DNA of 64,000 bases from Costus lasius (GCA_027563935.2 CM050449.1:71824556-71888555), one strand, 5' to 3'. Positions 34,949 to 48,119 are shown, counted from the stretch's first letter. Translations and numbers: made by a program. Notes: generated from the letters alone by a model not told the origin.

Positions 34949-35666
34949 TGTTGGTGTTTATTCCCTATGACCTAGTTTGGTCTTTTCTTTTGTACTACTT
35001 GACAATGATATTTCTTATATATCATTCTGGCATTGTCGTTATCATGTTTAATTTACATTTGTGATTGTGTTCCTACATGATAATGTCCATGGAGACAGAT
35101 TGGATATGTGCTCAAACTCTTGTCCACAGTCAATGTGCCTGAGTGGATATGGTACAGCTCTTATACTTGTGCGACTGGTATATGGGTTGGTTAGGCACGA
35201 GGTGCTAATACAGACATATGGGTATATCAGTGCTAGATATACTGGACTGACCCACTGTGAGGCAATGACTTAGTGTTATGAGTTATCCTCTCAAGTGACA
35301 AGAGATGCATGGATCCCTTGACTTGAGGTCATTGACTCTTCTATATGGTTAAGGATATGTTTTGATACAGCCTAACACCTCACCATAGTTGGGAGGTCAT
35401 AATGGTTATCATTCAGTATATCACGACCCATATGAGGAGGTCAATGTACAAACAAAGGATTTGCCCCTTCCTAAGGGAAGCTTGATATCCATGGGGCCCC
35501 CTATATTTCTATGACTGAAATTGTATGGCCATACCTAGGTGAGAACTTGATTTAGTCATGACCATGAGATTGGGTAAAAACAAGTGGTGACACACTTGTC
35601 CAATCGGATATCAGTTTAGCAAAGAGACTGTAATGCATCAGTACCTAGTTGCGATGATGGGGATGT

Positions 35667-36145
35667 TGTTGTGTCCACAAGTGCACGGATACTCGAAGTA
35701 ATAAATAAGATATCAAACCACAGAGACCTCATTTGTCAAGTACTGAATATTTGATTTATCACTAGCTAGGCAATCGAAAATGATGAAAGAAAACTATCGG
35801 AAACTATGTGAAAAAGTCAGAGAGAGAAACTAGGACTAGGGTTTTAACTACCTTAATTTCTATGACTAGATCCAAATAAAAATTCGTGAGTTATTCTTAT
35901 TATGATAAAGAAACCATCTCGCTTTCGCGCAGACAATTTACAAAGAACCAATCCTCACTTTTGTGCATGATTTATTCAATGCTAAAGGTAAGTAAATTAT
36001 TGACACAGAACTCAAAGATCACTTTCGTGCATCCAAATTCTAAGTCAATCATCCCATGTGAAAACTAAATATTTTCATACTTTAGTTTTCATAGGCTCTA
36101 CTTACGGGTCTCCAAAATCTGATACTTATTTTCTTACAGTATCAT
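35667..36145. repeat. L: unidentified insert in LTR F, possibly a reversed LTR fragment
   Basis: It starts TGTTGTGTCCACAAGTGC where F departs from D's LTR. Read backwards, the GCACTTGTGGACACAACA end resembles the way Athila/Tat-type LTRs end, but it is not G's LTR. The right boundary is approximate (before about 36150) and no 5-bp duplication was found, so part of the region may be deleted. No coding sequence is recognised. Confidence 0.35.
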
Positions 36146-36660
36146 CAATATAATTGTATATGCGAGAGCTCATAAGGACAATTATTAGAGTGAGCAAACT
36201 TCTAAGGGGCGAGTGCAAGAACACCTTGGCGCATCTCTTCCTCTCCAAGCCATAAGCTTCTTCTACTTTCCTCCTCTTGGTGCAATTGTTGGAGAAGCTT
36301 GGCGGCATCATCTCCCTTAGGGCCGCAAGTCTTCTTCTCTGTCTACTCTTGGCGCAAGAGGGGCTGGGGCTTGGTGTCACTCACCTTCTACCTCTCTCCT
36401 TGGCGCATCTCATCTTGACGGTGGTGCAAGTAGGCTAGAAGGGACTCCAAAGGCTTGAATCTTCTTCGCGAGGCTAGCACCGGGCGTGGAAGAAGAGGAC
36501 TCGAGGCATCCGTGTGTGTGAGACTGCAGAGGGCGCACGCTTGAGTGCTTAGACCGGTATCGCATCTTCTTGCTCCTAGGTACTTTCTCTCTACATCGTG
36601 TCGACCACCTCGCAAGTTTTGATCCATTGGGTTTTTGGGACCGGCCTATTTCGGGGATAT

Positions 36661-36665
36661 GCTTT
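36661..36665 (+). repeat. Left target-site duplication of element G (gcttt)
   Basis: Matches 58067-58071. The LTR sequence of F is continuous across the two. Confidence 0.85.
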
Positions 36666-38285
36666 TGATACCTCACATTTATATAGAGTTTTTGAGTATA
36701 TTTTTGCTGGTATTCAGTGGGAATCGGGGTATTGTTACCTTGTTTGTCCATTTTTTGTGCTTACCTCTCAATTTGCTTTGGAATCTTCACCAATTCCTAT
36801 TTTCAATGATTTTTAGGTTAAATCACCCTATTTTGTCACTTATTTGACGATACTGAGGTTACCGGGTGATTCAGAAGGCGAAAATAAGTCAGCACACCAA
36901 ATTTCAGCTTGATCGGAGTCTTCCATGAGTTTCACAGGTGACCCAGCGATGAAAACCACACCCGTGGAACTCTCTGTGGTCTGTGCAAGAACAAGAAAGT
37001 TTCTCTACATAAACTTCCTCGGGGCACCCAGCAATGCAAACCTCACCCCGAGGAACTCTCTGGAGGCAGCCAGCTTCGCAAGACAGCTTTTCCATAGAAA
37101 CTTCCTCGGGGGACCTAGTGACGAGAACCTCACCCGAGGAACTTTCGGTAAGCAGCACAGTCATTCTCCACAGTATCTTCCATGGGGCACCCAGTAATCA
37201 AAACCACACCCGCGGAACCTACGCCGCTTTCTTCAGCCGCTGTGCGACCCCCCAGCACTAAAAAGGGCATAACTTATTCATTTCTTAACGGATTCGGGCG
37301 AAACTAGCGCCGTTGGATCTGTAATTTGAAGAGGCATCTGATGGATAGGATTGGACAGGTTTTCAATAGAGAGAAATAGGGTAAAAGGGGAAAAATTGGG
37401 GGGCCGCCAGAGGAAGCGGATTGCTTGTTTTGGGTGTTGCGGCGACTAGCGATCAGGGAAGGAGGCAACTTGGGAAAGGCGACCAGCATCCTTAGAGGCT
37501 TCTATCTAGATCAACAGTGAAGGAGAAGGGCTACCTTTGAGTTTGGATTCGATTCTAACCCTTTCCCTCTTCTCCTTGATGTACTTTCTTGAAATATCTT
37601 TGTGTAAAACCATGATGATGATAGCTTAAACTCTTTAGTCGTGGACCAGGGTGTAGCTCTCTCTTAAATTTCTGGATTGTGATGATGAAAAATATTTCTG
37701 ATATTATATTTTGGCATCTATTCGATTCCTTGGAGATTTATATGCATGTTGTTTTGAACTGATCACTCAAATGACATTAGAGTAATGTGTGAAGAACCCA
37801 CTATTACAGACATTCCTTGGAGCGATCGTGTAGGGTTTGTAGCGAGAGCTAGGATCCTACACGAGGAAAAGGCCACGGTTGCCTGAATCCATCTATGCTA
37901 TAGTTGCGGGTCGAGAGGCGGCTACTATACTAGGTGTGGGTTATTTTCACGCGCTGAGAAGCGGTGATTACTTTCTAGGCATTTTTCTTTAGATCATGAG
38001 TAGCAATTATCAATTATTTATCGTACATCCTTTAATTTAATTGAGTGGTGAACCCATGATCTCTAATGTTTTTTAATCATTGTCAATCGTCTTTCGTCGT
38101 ACGTCATTAGAATCCTCCTAGTTTGCTGTTTGTTATTTTACTTCTTTTCTTTAGTTCATAAAACCCTTCCAAACTTGATCGTCTAGCTTTTGATCGATAG
38201 AATTGTTGATACTCGATTCTCCGTCCCTGTGGGAACGATATTCTTACTGCACTGATATAGCCGTGTGCTTGCGGTGATAGTAACA
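36666..38285 (+). repeat. Element G 5' LTR, 1620 bp
   Basis: Starts TGATACCTCACATT and ends ...GGTGATAGTAACA. It holds an array of inverted repeats at 36928-37215. Confidence 0.92.
36928..37215 (+). repeat. Hairpin array in the element G 5' LTR
   Basis: Four degenerate units share a loop resembling GACCCAGYRATNAAAACC. Stems include TTCCTCGGGG paired with CCCCGAGGAA (37015-37024 with 37046-37055) and TTCCTCGGG with CCCGAGGAA in the third unit. The first and fourth stems have one or two non-canonical pairs. The array recurs in the 3' LTR (56708-57000) and internally (44366-44652). Confidence 0.7.
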
Positions 38286-38485
38286 AGTTTTTGGCACCGT
38301 TGCTGGGGACGGTAGTCAATTGATATTGATCTAATTCTAGAAATTAATAGACTATACCTTTTATTTTCTTTTACTGCTTTTAGTTTACTTTCACTAGTTA
38401 TAATCATATTATTTTTTCTTTTCCATTCTATACCTTGTTTTGTTAACTAGTACTCACCTCTACTGATTCCTTTTTTTTTTGTTAT
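38286..38485 (+). other. Element G leader with primer-binding site
   Basis: TTGGCACCGTTGCTGGGGAC (38291-38310), a few bases after the LTR, resembles the PBS of Athila elements, usually assigned to tRNA-Asp. The remaining AT-rich leader shows nothing else. Confidence 0.7.
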
Positions 38486-39910
38486 ATGCAAAGAGATACT
38501 ATACCTGGTGATCTACAGGAATCAGAACCACAAATTGAAAGGACTTATCAGTGGTTGAGAAAAGGAGGAAGGTTGTAGAGAGAAGAAGTGCCAATAGATA
38601 TCAACCCATTACAACTTGATCTCGCAATGGCTGAGGAAAACAACAACAGAGCTTTGAGGGAATTTGCAACACCGAACGCACAAGGATGGCACACTGGCAT
38701 CACCCGCCCACCTATATCTGCAAATAATTTTGAGTTGAAGCCATCACTCATAGCAATGGTACAACAACACCAATTTGGGGGATCGCCGACTGAAGATCCA
38801 AACGAACACCTATCTATCTTCTTGGAGTATTGTGACCCCTTGAAGATGAATGGAGTTACCAATGATGCAGTCAGGATGCGACTCTTCCCATTCTTCCTTA
38901 GAGATAGAGCAAGAAGTTGGATGCACAGCCTCAATCCAGCAAACATAAGTACTTGGGAGGAACTATCACGAGCTTTCCTAGCAAAATATTTCCCTCCCAG
39001 TATGACAGTGCAATTGAGAAACCAAATTACTAGCTTCACACAAAGAGATGGTGAATCATTATATGAAGCATGGGAGAGATTTAAAGAGCTGCAAAGACTA
39101 TGCCCACACCATGGCCTAGAGAGATGGGTCCTCATACACACTTTTTATAATGGACTCAGTTACAACACTAGACTTACCTTGGATGCTGCCACAGGGGGGG
39201 CACTTATGAACAGGACCTTGGAAGAAGCCACTGAATTACTAAAAGATATGTCCATGAATCACTGCTCTTGGTCAGGAGAAAGGGGCAACACGTCTAGGAC
39301 TTTGGCACCAGGGAAGTATGAGATAGATTCTCTTACTAGTTTAGCAGCAAAAGTAGACTCCCTATCGAAAAAGCTTGATTCTTTTGGATTACAATCTACT
39401 GAACCTATTAATGTCGTCTGTGAGATATGTGGAGTCACTGGACATAATATGAATGAATGTCAGATTTTGATGCCTCAAGGGAATGATCCACAGACAGAAC
39501 AGGTCCAAGCATTGGGAAGCTACAATCAAAGGCCACAATTTGATCCATATTCTACTACGTACAATCCGGGATGGAGGAGCCATCCAAATTTCTCTTATAG
39601 AACAAGTCTCAATCAAACTCAGAATCAGTTTCAAAATAAGAATTTGGGACAGCCATAGAATTTCAGGGCAACTCAACCACCTGGATTCCAACCGAGGCCT
39701 TTTGATCCACATAGTCAACCATCTGCTTCACAACCACCACAACCACAAAAATCTTCTTTGGAGCTAACCTTGGAAAAGTTTCTCAATGCCCAAGAGAAGG
39801 CCAATGAGAATTTTGGAAACTCCATAAGTCGGCTTGACTCGAGAATAGATGCTATGGAAGCTCACAATAGGATGGTGGAAAGTCAACTAGCCCACCTCAC
39901 GTCCACTTAA
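38486..39910 (+). pseudogene. gag: Element G gag
   Basis: ATG 38486 opens a short N-terminus that is in frame with the long Gag run but broken by TAG at about 38576. The main run from 38588 holds the retrotransposon Gag domain typical of Athila/Tat elements (FGGSPTEDPNEHL, RARSWMHSL, LAKYFPPS, YEAWERFKELQ) and one CCHC-like knuckle (CEICGVTGHNMNEC, near 39420). TAG at 39656-39658 and a stop with loss of frame near 39908 follow. Gag would form the particle; this copy cannot make a whole one. Confidence 0.88.
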
Positions 39911-41949
39911 GGAGACACCCTGGGAAACTACCATCTCAACCCGAGGCGAATCCCAGAGAGAGTTGCAATGCAATAATCACTAGGAGTGGAAAGCAACTAC
40001 AAGAGCCCACTAGAGCGGAAATAGAAATTGAGGAAAGAGTATCAACTCAAGCTACAAGTGAGAGACCTACTGAAGATAAAGTAGAGGAGAAGAGTGATGA
40101 GCAACTGACACCCATACAAGCACCACTTCCTGTTTACAAGCCCACCATACCATACCCGCAGAGGTTGATGAAGGCTAAGCTAGATCAACAATTCAGAAAA
40201 TTCTTAGAGGTCTTGAAGAAGTTGTACATCAACATACCGTTTACCGAGGCCTTATCTCAAATGCCAACATACTCTAAATTCTTGAAATATATCCTCTCCA
40301 ACCGCAAGAAAATTGAAGAGTATGGGACAGTTGCACTTATAGAAGAATGCAGTACCATAATCCAGAATAAACTTCCACAACAGCTTAAGGATCTAGAGAG
40401 TTTTACTATCCCTTGTCAAATTGGAGATACGATTTTTAATCATGCTTTATGTGATTTAGGTGCATCAGTGAGCTTAATGCTTTCTTCTTCATGGAGGAAA
40501 CTGGACTTAGGAGACTTGCAGAACACAGCTATATCTCTACAACTGGCCGACCATTCTATTCGCAAACCTATTGGAATTCTTGAAGATATCCGCATTAAAG
40601 TAGGAAAATTTTTTATCCCAGTAGACTTTGTGGTGTTAGAGATGGAAGAGGACACCAAGTTGTCATTGATTCTTGGAAGGCCATTCTTAGCTACAGCGGG
40701 AGCAGTCATTGATGTTAAGAAAGGAAGATTAGCATTAAATGTTGGAGAAGAAGCAATAGAGTTTGACCTTGCCTCCACACTCAAGAATCCCTCTCTCTCA
40801 GGATGTTGTAGTATAGATGCTTTTGTTGATGAAGAATTGAAAATGGCAAGCACACATGATGTTGATAAATTTGATTGCCGCTCCTTATCTATTAAGTGTG
40901 AGGTAGATGATACTTCGGAAAAGGAAAAGGATGATGGGGGTGAGGCTTTTTATATAGCTGACTCTCACGGTTTGAATCTTGAAATGGTATTGGGCGCTCA
41001 AGAAGAAAGGAAGTCCGAGTTGAAGTCTTTACCAACTAGTTTGAAGTATGAATTTCTTGGTAACAATTCCAATTTCCCCGTTATTATTAATTCTGATTTG
41101 AATGATGAACAAGTGAGGCTTTTGTGTGATGAACTTAGATTACATAGAAAAGTTATTGGATATTCTTTTGATGACATAAAAGGAATTAATCTTCCAATAT
41201 GTATGCATAGAATTCATTTGGAACCTGACAGCAAGCCTACTATAGAATTTCAACGGAGGCTAAATCCTAATTTAAAGGAAGTGGTAAAGGCTGAAAATTT
41301 TAAATTGTTATATGCAGGAGTTATTTACCCTATTTCTGATAGTCCATGGATTAGTCCTATACATGTAGTCCCTAAGAAGGGAGGTTTCACCATTGTTAAG
41401 AATGAGGCTAATGATTTAGTGCCAATGAGGACTGTGACAGGATGGAGGATGTGCGTAGACTATCAGAAGCTCAACAAGGCAACGAGGAAAGACCACTTCC
41501 CCCTACCATTCTTTGATCAAATGTTGGAGCGCCTTGCACATAAACCTTACTTTTGCTTTCTTGATGGCTACTCTGGATTTTTACAGATTCCCATACACCC
41601 TGAGGACCAAGAGAAGACCACTTTCACTTGTGCTTATGGAACTTTTGCCTATAAGAGAATGCCATTTGGTCTTTGTAATGCTCCAGCAACTTTTTAACGT
41701 TGTATGATAGCTATCTTTTCTGATTTTAATGTGGTTTTCATGGATATATTTATGGATGACTTTTCAGTCTATGGAAGTTCATTTGAGGATTGTTTATTTA
41801 ATCTTTCAAAAGTCTTGTAGAGATGTGAGGAAGTTGACCTCATTCTAAATTGGGAGAAATGTCATTTTATAAAGGATTTTTCTAAACTTGCTAGACCCCT
41901 GACTCTTTTACTTTGTAAGGATACTGATTTTTAATTTGATCAGGATTGC
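39911..41949 (+). pseudogene. pol: Element G protease and reverse transcriptase
   Basis: From 40165 a 510-codon open run holds a linker, an aspartic protease-like domain with CDLGASVSLM (near 40450) and ILGRPFLATAGA (near 40670), and the RT start (MCVDYQKLNKATRKDHFPLPF, near 41450). A stop follows PFGLCNAPATF at 41695. The catalytic motif, as FMDDF (near 41752), lies beyond that stop. Further stops occur at 41818 and 41932. Confidence 0.88.
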
Positions 41950-42441
41950 ATGATCGCTTTTAAGAAGTTGAAGGAAGCTCTAATCACCGCCCCAATCATG
42001 CAACATCCGGATTGGTCTCTGCCTTCCGAGCTCATGTGCGACGCTAGTGACTACGCCATTGGAGCCATCCTAGGACAACGAAAGGATAAGAAACTTCATG
42101 CCATATACTATGCAAGCCGAACTCTGGATGAAGCTCATATCAATTATGCCACTACAGAGAAGGAGCTTCTTTCCATTGTTTTTGCATTCGACAAATTTAG
42201 ATCCTATTTGATTAACTCTAAAGTCACTGTATATTCTGACCATGGAGCTATAAAATTCTTGATGGCTAAAAAGGATGCTAAACCAAGGCTCATTCGATGG
42301 ATTCTTCTACTACAAAAGTTTGATTTTGAGATAAAAGACAAAAGAGGAGCCGACAATGTGGTAGCCGATCACCTCTCTCGCCTTACGCACGAGAATGACA
42401 CAGAGGCACAAGGGGACATCAACGAACTCTTCCCATATTAG
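41950..42441 (+). pseudogene. Element G RNase H
   Basis: A 163-codon open run with [34 protein letters not shown] and [10 protein letters not shown], the acidic RNase H pattern of gypsy elements, then [11 protein letters not shown]. It ends at TAG 42439-42441 and continues in the same frame at 42445. This domain is complete by eye but is not linked to a working polyprotein. Confidence 0.88.
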
Positions 42442-43710
42442 AGGTTGATGGCAGTTCTTTCACACGATGTCCCTTGGTTTGCAGAGATTATCAACTACTT
42501 AGCTGCTGGAGTTATCCCTCATGATCTCACTTACCAACAAAGGAGGAAATTTCTACATGATATGCGATACTACTATTGGGAGGAGCCATTGTTGTTCAAA
42601 TGGGGGGCCGACTCTATTTACAGGAGGTGCTTACCGGAGGAGGAACACTCAGAGGTACTTTCCCACTGTCACATGTCTCCATATGGAGGACATCACGGTG
42701 CTTCGAAGACCGCACACAAGATACTGCAATCGGGATTCTACTGGCCGACCCTATTTAGAGACTCAAGAGTATTTGTTATGACATGCGACCAATGCCAGAG
42801 GAGTGGGAATATTTCAAGGAAGGATGAGATGCCCCTCACAAACATTTAGAGCCTGGAGATATTTGATTTTTGGGGTATGGACTTCATGGGACCCTTTCCC
42901 TCTTCATATGGCAACAAATTTATACTTGTCGCAGTGGACTATCTATCTAAGTGGGCAGAGGCGATTGCCACTCCCACTAATGACTCTATAGTTGTTATGA
43001 GGATGTTCAAGAAAATCATTTTTCCTAGATTTGGAGTACCCCGTGAAGTAATTAGTGATGGAGGACCCCATTTCATAGAAAGAAAATTTGGAGCTATGTT
43101 GAAGAAGTACGGGGTGAACCACAAGATCGCTACACCTTACCATCCACAAACAAGCGGGCAAGCTGAGATAACCAACAGAGAAATTAAGAGAATCCTAGAG
43201 ATAACGGTTCCTAAGTCAAGAACGGATTGGTCTTCAAAGCTTGATGATGCACTATGGGCCTACCGCACTGCCAATAAAACGCCAATAGGGATGTCACCCT
43301 ATAAACTCATCTATGGAAAGTCTTGTCACTTACCGGTAGAGCTTGAGCATAAAGCCTTTTGGGCAGTTAAGGCTATAAACTATGATTTCAAATCTGCAAG
43401 GGAGCAAAGGAAATTGGATTTAAATTAACTAGATGAGATTCGGCTTGAGGCATATGAGAATGCCAAGTTCTACAAGGAGCGCACCAAGAGATTTCATGAC
43501 AAACATATAGTGCGCAAGGAATTCAAAGAAGGAGACCGGGTCTTGCTCTTTAACTCTAGATTAAGATTGTTACCTAGGAAACTAAAGTCAAGATGGTCCG
43601 GCCCCTTTATCATAGAGAAGGTATACTCACATGGGGCAGTGGACATCCGCAAGGAAGGAGATGGAATTGTTTTCAAAGTTAATGGCCTGAGATTGAAGAG
43701 ATACTATTAA
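42442..43710 (+). pseudogene. Element G integrase
   Basis: The zinc-binding region (HMSPYGGHHGASKT...CDQCQR, 42660-42800) is followed by TAG at 42847. The core (42877 on) keeps its three acidic residues in [15 protein letters not shown] and [15 protein letters not shown] at 43426 interrupts before the C-terminal part ([16 protein letters not shown]...), which ends at 43710. No chromodomain is seen, as expected for the Athila/Tat branch. Confidence 0.88.
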
Positions 43711-44365
43711 GATGAATCACAAGATAGAGTCATCTTGACTCTAACAGAACCACCTCCACTCTGATACACTAGGGTCAAGCGTAAGACCTTAAAATGGCGC
43801 TACTTGGGAGGCAACCCAAGTCTTCTTCCTTATCTTACTAGTTCCTTTGGTAGTTTACTTACCGGTATTTTCATTAGTCTTGTTGTGGTGGTATTTTGGT
43901 TAGTTGATCACCTGCTTACTTTTCTTCCCACTATGTTTTCTCGTTCACCATGTGTTTGCTTTGCCCACTCTTCGGTGGTTTACTTCAGGGAGTTTTCAAT
44001 TATGGTTTTTATGTCTTATGTCTTGATGGCATCTTGATGGTATTATGGTACAGCTGGGATGGAATTTTTTCCTTTGTAGATCACCTGCTAATCCTTTTGG
44101 GTAGATCACTTGATGGTATTATGTTGCTGTTGTGACGGTAGCCTGCTACTGTTGCTATTTTGATTGTCTTCTAGAGCCGGCTCCTCTGCGTTTTCAATGA
44201 TGGGTTCATGTGATACGTTTTGATGACATTTTGCTGATTTTGTGATAGTGTTGAGGTGGTATTTGCTCCTATTCTATTATGATAGCCTCTTGGAGATTAA
44301 TTCTATGTTTGAAATTGGCCAGGGATGATCTGGGTGTTTTTGGGGGTCAATCGCGTTATTTGCGG
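43711..44365 (+). other. Element G spacer between pol and the ORF-1-like gene
   Basis: T-rich and non-coding. No gene, repeat or promoter is recognised in it. Confidence 0.6.
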
Positions 44366-44652
44366 AATTCCACAGGCGACCCAGTAACCAAAACCGCACC
44401 CGTGGAGCCCTCTGTAAGCTGCGCAAGCTTAAGACAGTTTCTTCCACGGGCGACCCAGCAACCAAAACCACACCCGTGGAACCCTCTGTAAGCTGCGCAA
44501 GCTTAAGACAGTTTCTCCACAGTTTCTTCCACGAGGGACCCAGTAATCAAAACCACACCCGAGGAACACTCTGTAGTCTGCGCGAGCTAAAGCTTAGTTG
44601 TTCCTCAGTATCTTCCGTGGCCGGCCAAGCGAACAAGACCACAGCCATGGAA
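44366..44652 (+). repeat. Internal hairpin array of element G
   Basis: Four units of about 70-90 bp share the loop of the LTR array. The clearest stems are TTCCACGGG paired with CCCGTGGAA (44442-44450 with 44473-44481) and TTCCGTGGC with GCCATGGAA (44613-44621 with 44644-44652). The first unit has one mismatch; the third pairs poorly. Confidence 0.7.
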
Positions 44653-44954
44653 ACTAGAGGGGCCCTCCACTTGACTTCCCAAACTCCCCTCCGCTTAAAC
44701 CCCATTCCATCCCGCTACCCCCGTTTACTTCTTCCCACGAAATCGCGCCCCGAGAAATTACCCTAATTTCCTTTCACCTTCGCCGCCGCCGATCCTCACC
44801 CATCGTCTCGCCCTCTCCAAATGCTTCCCCGCAAGATTTCTGTCACCAAGGGCCCCTCCATCTATCGGCGACGCGAGCGCTCGCCCCCTGTTCCTGCACC
44901 GCCTCTGCCGGTCGGCCCTGCTCCAACCACTACCTACAGTCGGCGCCAAAGGGG

Positions 44955-44959
44955 GAAGC
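44955..44959 (+). repeat. Left target-site duplication of element C (gaagc)
   Basis: Matches 54031-54035. Confidence 0.93.
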
Positions 44960-46637
44960 TGTTGGGGTATGCCCTTAAGGCTAATGTTTGAGGCCTGTGG
45001 GAATGTATCTGTATCATGTAATAAACTCTTAAGTTTATAAAGGCATGGTTGTTATTCAGTTAGCTACATTGTCTGCTGCAATAGTGTTCCTCTGAATAAT
45101 GTCTCAAAGCTGTTCAGCTGGGCTGACATGCTATTATGTCCTTAGTCGATATATCTTGGTGAACATGAGACAGCCTTGATATGGTTAAGACTAATATGTG
45201 TTCTAATCTTATAGGATGCTTCGAGCATGGAATAAGATGTAGACTCATGGGTACATGGGATGTACTGGACAGACCCTACTAGGATGTTCAATTGTTTGTC
45301 ACAATGTGAATATTCCTTGATTGCGACAAGTGGCACATTTCCTCTGACTTGAGATCACTTGTGTTTTCTAAATGATGATTGTCATTGTTTTGAGGTAGTT
45401 CAATATCATTTGAAACATAATGATTATAGACTATCTTGGATGGTGAGCTTGAGTCAGGTTAGGACACTAGTGATAGACATAGGATTGCCGTCTCCTTGTT
45501 TAAGGAGTGTGATGTTCTATAAGGGCCCCCTGGATGAGATGATTGAGAGAGTGTATGGCCATACCCAGGTGACAGTGTTCATCTGATCTAATCATGCTCA
45601 TCATATTGGAGTTACAAGCTTGACAGGCTTGTCCAATAAGAACATCAAGTGGCAAAGGAAGTATGCATGCCTAGTGAATTGGATTCACACTTGTGCTGTG
45701 GTTTGGGTGAAGTCTTGGAAGACTCTTTCCTTTATATCGGGAGACAGTGATGTGTTGCTAGATACCCCTCACTGGTCGTGATAACGTGAGTTATCGTTAC
45801 CGACATTTAAAGGAAACCCTTAGGGTCACACAATTTGATGATATGGCTTCTTTAAGTCAGATCGTGTGGACTGAATTGTTTAGTTCAGTTTAAAGGGGTG
45901 TTAAGCTCTGATTGCGAGTGAGATCTGGTCTGATCATGTTTGATTGATTAGGGCTTTAGATCGGTAAGCTTCGATCGAGAGTTATGATGCTAGATCAGTG
46001 AGATCTAGAGCATCAAGAGATCAACGGTGATCTTGAACCTTGTGGTTCAATAAGATCGACCATTGCTTGGGCCGATTTGGTCTTAGACCAAAGTCACTTG
46101 AACCAGCTCATGTAATGAGCGCTTGGTTCAAATAATCAAAGAGAAGGAATTGCGGTTCACTTCATGTGAACGCATAACCGAAGTGAGTAATGGGTTACTA
46201 TTTTTGGATAGCAACGCCCACGTTCATTACAACGTGTTTACTCTATTGGCGATCATCACTCTTGAACGAAGTCTCCTTCCTTCTCGTGTGAAAAAAAAAC
46301 TCTCTCGACGAGGGTAGAGGAACTTCTTCTTCGACAAGCCCAAGGATCTTATCCCCTCCATGCGCAAAGGACCCTTGAAGCTTTGCTAGCACAAAGACGA
46401 CAAGGAGAGGCCATTCTTCATCGTGTGTGCGTCGACTAGGGAGAGGATCCCTTTCGCTCCTTGCTTCCAATACTTCATCCATAGATGGCGATGGTATGAA
46501 TCTTATTGGCACTCGTAATCGTTTTTCATAGTTGAATATATATCATGCATAATGATCCCTAAAACCCCTATTTCCGCTGCGATGTAACACATGCGCCATT
46601 AGGGTTTTCTCGCTCCCCCTCGAAGGGGACTCCTGCA
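44960..46637 (+). repeat. Element C 5' LTR, 1678 bp
   Basis: Starts TGTTGGGGTATGCCC and ends ...GGGGACTCCTGCA. A family-conserved TATAAAGGC lies near 45037. A short inverted repeat (CCCCT with AGGGG) lies near the 3' end. Apparent open frames inside are not conserved as proteins. Confidence 0.96.
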
Positions 46638-46639
46638 AT

Positions 46640-46651
46640 TGGTATCAGAGC
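46640..46651 (+). other. Element C primer-binding site (initiator Met tRNA type)
   Basis: TGGTATCAGAGC starts two bases after the LTR end. Confidence 0.94.
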
Positions 46652-47560
46652 AGGTTAAAATGCATGATAATATGTTTGCTGTGATTTGTGATCCTTGCAT
46701 GCGCCATATTGCTAGATCTAGGCTACATGCGAACCTTTACTTGTTGTGTATTGTAGTTGACGCATGTAGTAAGGTAGCGCTTCTATATGTTCTTGTTGAT
46801 GTTTTCTTAAAAACTCAAACGACTTGCGCGCACACCATTAGATCTAAGTGCCGCCTGCATTAAACCCTTAGACGGGTTATTAGGGTTGAAATCATCCCCT
46901 GTGTTAGATCCAAACAGTCTGATCAGACCATCTGACAGCCTGAATGGGTCGACCAGTTAGCACTTTGGCGCAAGCCTATGGTGGCTATAGGTCGACTGCA
47001 GACAGGTGTGTAGCGATGTCTGATTGAGACACCCAATGAACGCACCTGAGTTAGGCCCGGGGTCACGCCCGCTTGCCAGACCTCAGTGTGGTCGTTCAGC
47101 CCTGGCGCATGCATGGTTGACCTTATGGTCAACACAAGTCAGTTAGGACTTGGTGCATGCAAGGGCAGTGGATTTGACTAGGTTGGTTGAGTGGATCCCT
47201 AGTAATGGACCGTTGTAAGGTTGTAGGGGAAATAAGGAAAAAATTAAAATTGATCCCAAGGGGTTTTCGAAAATTTTAATTTTTATGATGGATCACATGA
47301 TGCTGATTGGATGCATATGTTTGTCTATTTAGTCTTATGTGGGCTGCTCATATTAATTGTGTGCTGTGCTGGGGCCTGCGTGCCTGTATTAAATTGTAAA
47401 TTAATTATTGTGATCTGCGCATCACTGTGTTTTAATTTATAAATGTTAGTGACCTGCGTGTCACTCTTGTCTAGATAGTTAAATTTGTAATTTAATTAGA
47501 CAAGAGCACAAAGCACACTTGGCAGAGGCGCATGCAGCAGTGGCTGGACCAGGTGGGAGG

Positions 47561-47579
47561 TCCAGGGTTCGACTCTGGG
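47561..47579 (+). other. Leader hairpin of element C (TCCAGGG paired with CTCTGGG)
   Basis: A 7-bp stem with two G-T pairs and loop TTCGA. The equivalent in B (20757-20775) pairs fully with different bases at three positions. Confidence 0.45.
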
Positions 47580-47910
47580 ACCAGGCGCAAATTCCTGGTG
47601 GGCGCACCTGTGCTGCAGATGGCGCTTGGGCCCAGGTTTGGGCCAGATGAGCAGCAAAAGACCCATGAAGAGCAAATGAAGACTTAAGTTAGGTTAAGGT
47701 CTTCTAGGGCTATGGGCTTTTACCACATAAGATACATGCTTTCTTTTATTGCTTAAATATTGGAATTGCATGATCAAATTATCTTCTGCTATCACCATAG
47801 GAATTGCATGATAGGCAAGAAGATAAAAGACCGTTAAAATCCAACGCTAAAATATCAAGCTCGTAAGCCTTCTGACGCGAAACCTCACTGTTCTGATTAT
47901 CGTTGGAGCC

Positions 47911-47934
47911 GTGTTGTACCCACTCAGTGGGCAC
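47911..47934 (+). other. Leader hairpin 1 of element C (CCCAC-TCA-GTGGG)
   Basis: Counterpart of 93-116 in A and 21116-21139 in B. Confidence 0.5.
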
Positions 47935-48119
47935 GTCCATCTATCTTCAGAGGGTGTGGGATTACACCTGTGTGTTACAGAGTAGGGATTTATCCCTTCT
48001 CGTTGCTCAGCATAGCACATGGTGGTCCAGGGAGTAGGTCGGGTCAGCTTGACCGTGTAGGCTACATATGTGGCGCATATGGTAGCACATGGAGGCAGCC
48101 ATCTGTGGGATCAGAGACT

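Larger units (their letters stand above)
34949..36665 (+). repeat. F: family-2 LTR, left part (interrupted by L and by element G)
   Basis: Starts TGTTGGTGTTTATTCCC and follows D's LTR to 35666. Unrelated sequence (L) then replaces part of it, and family-2 LTR sequence resumes by about 36150 and runs to 36665, where element G inserts. The last 57 bp are at 58072-58128. There is no PBS after its end and no matching target duplication, so it may be a rearranged solo LTR. Confidence 0.78.

Noticed and set aside
47541..47595. Possible tRNA gene or SINE head (B-box-like GGTTCGACTCT)
   Set aside because: There is no good A box at the right distance, no full cloverleaf, and the copy in element B has lost the B-box bases while keeping the hairpin.
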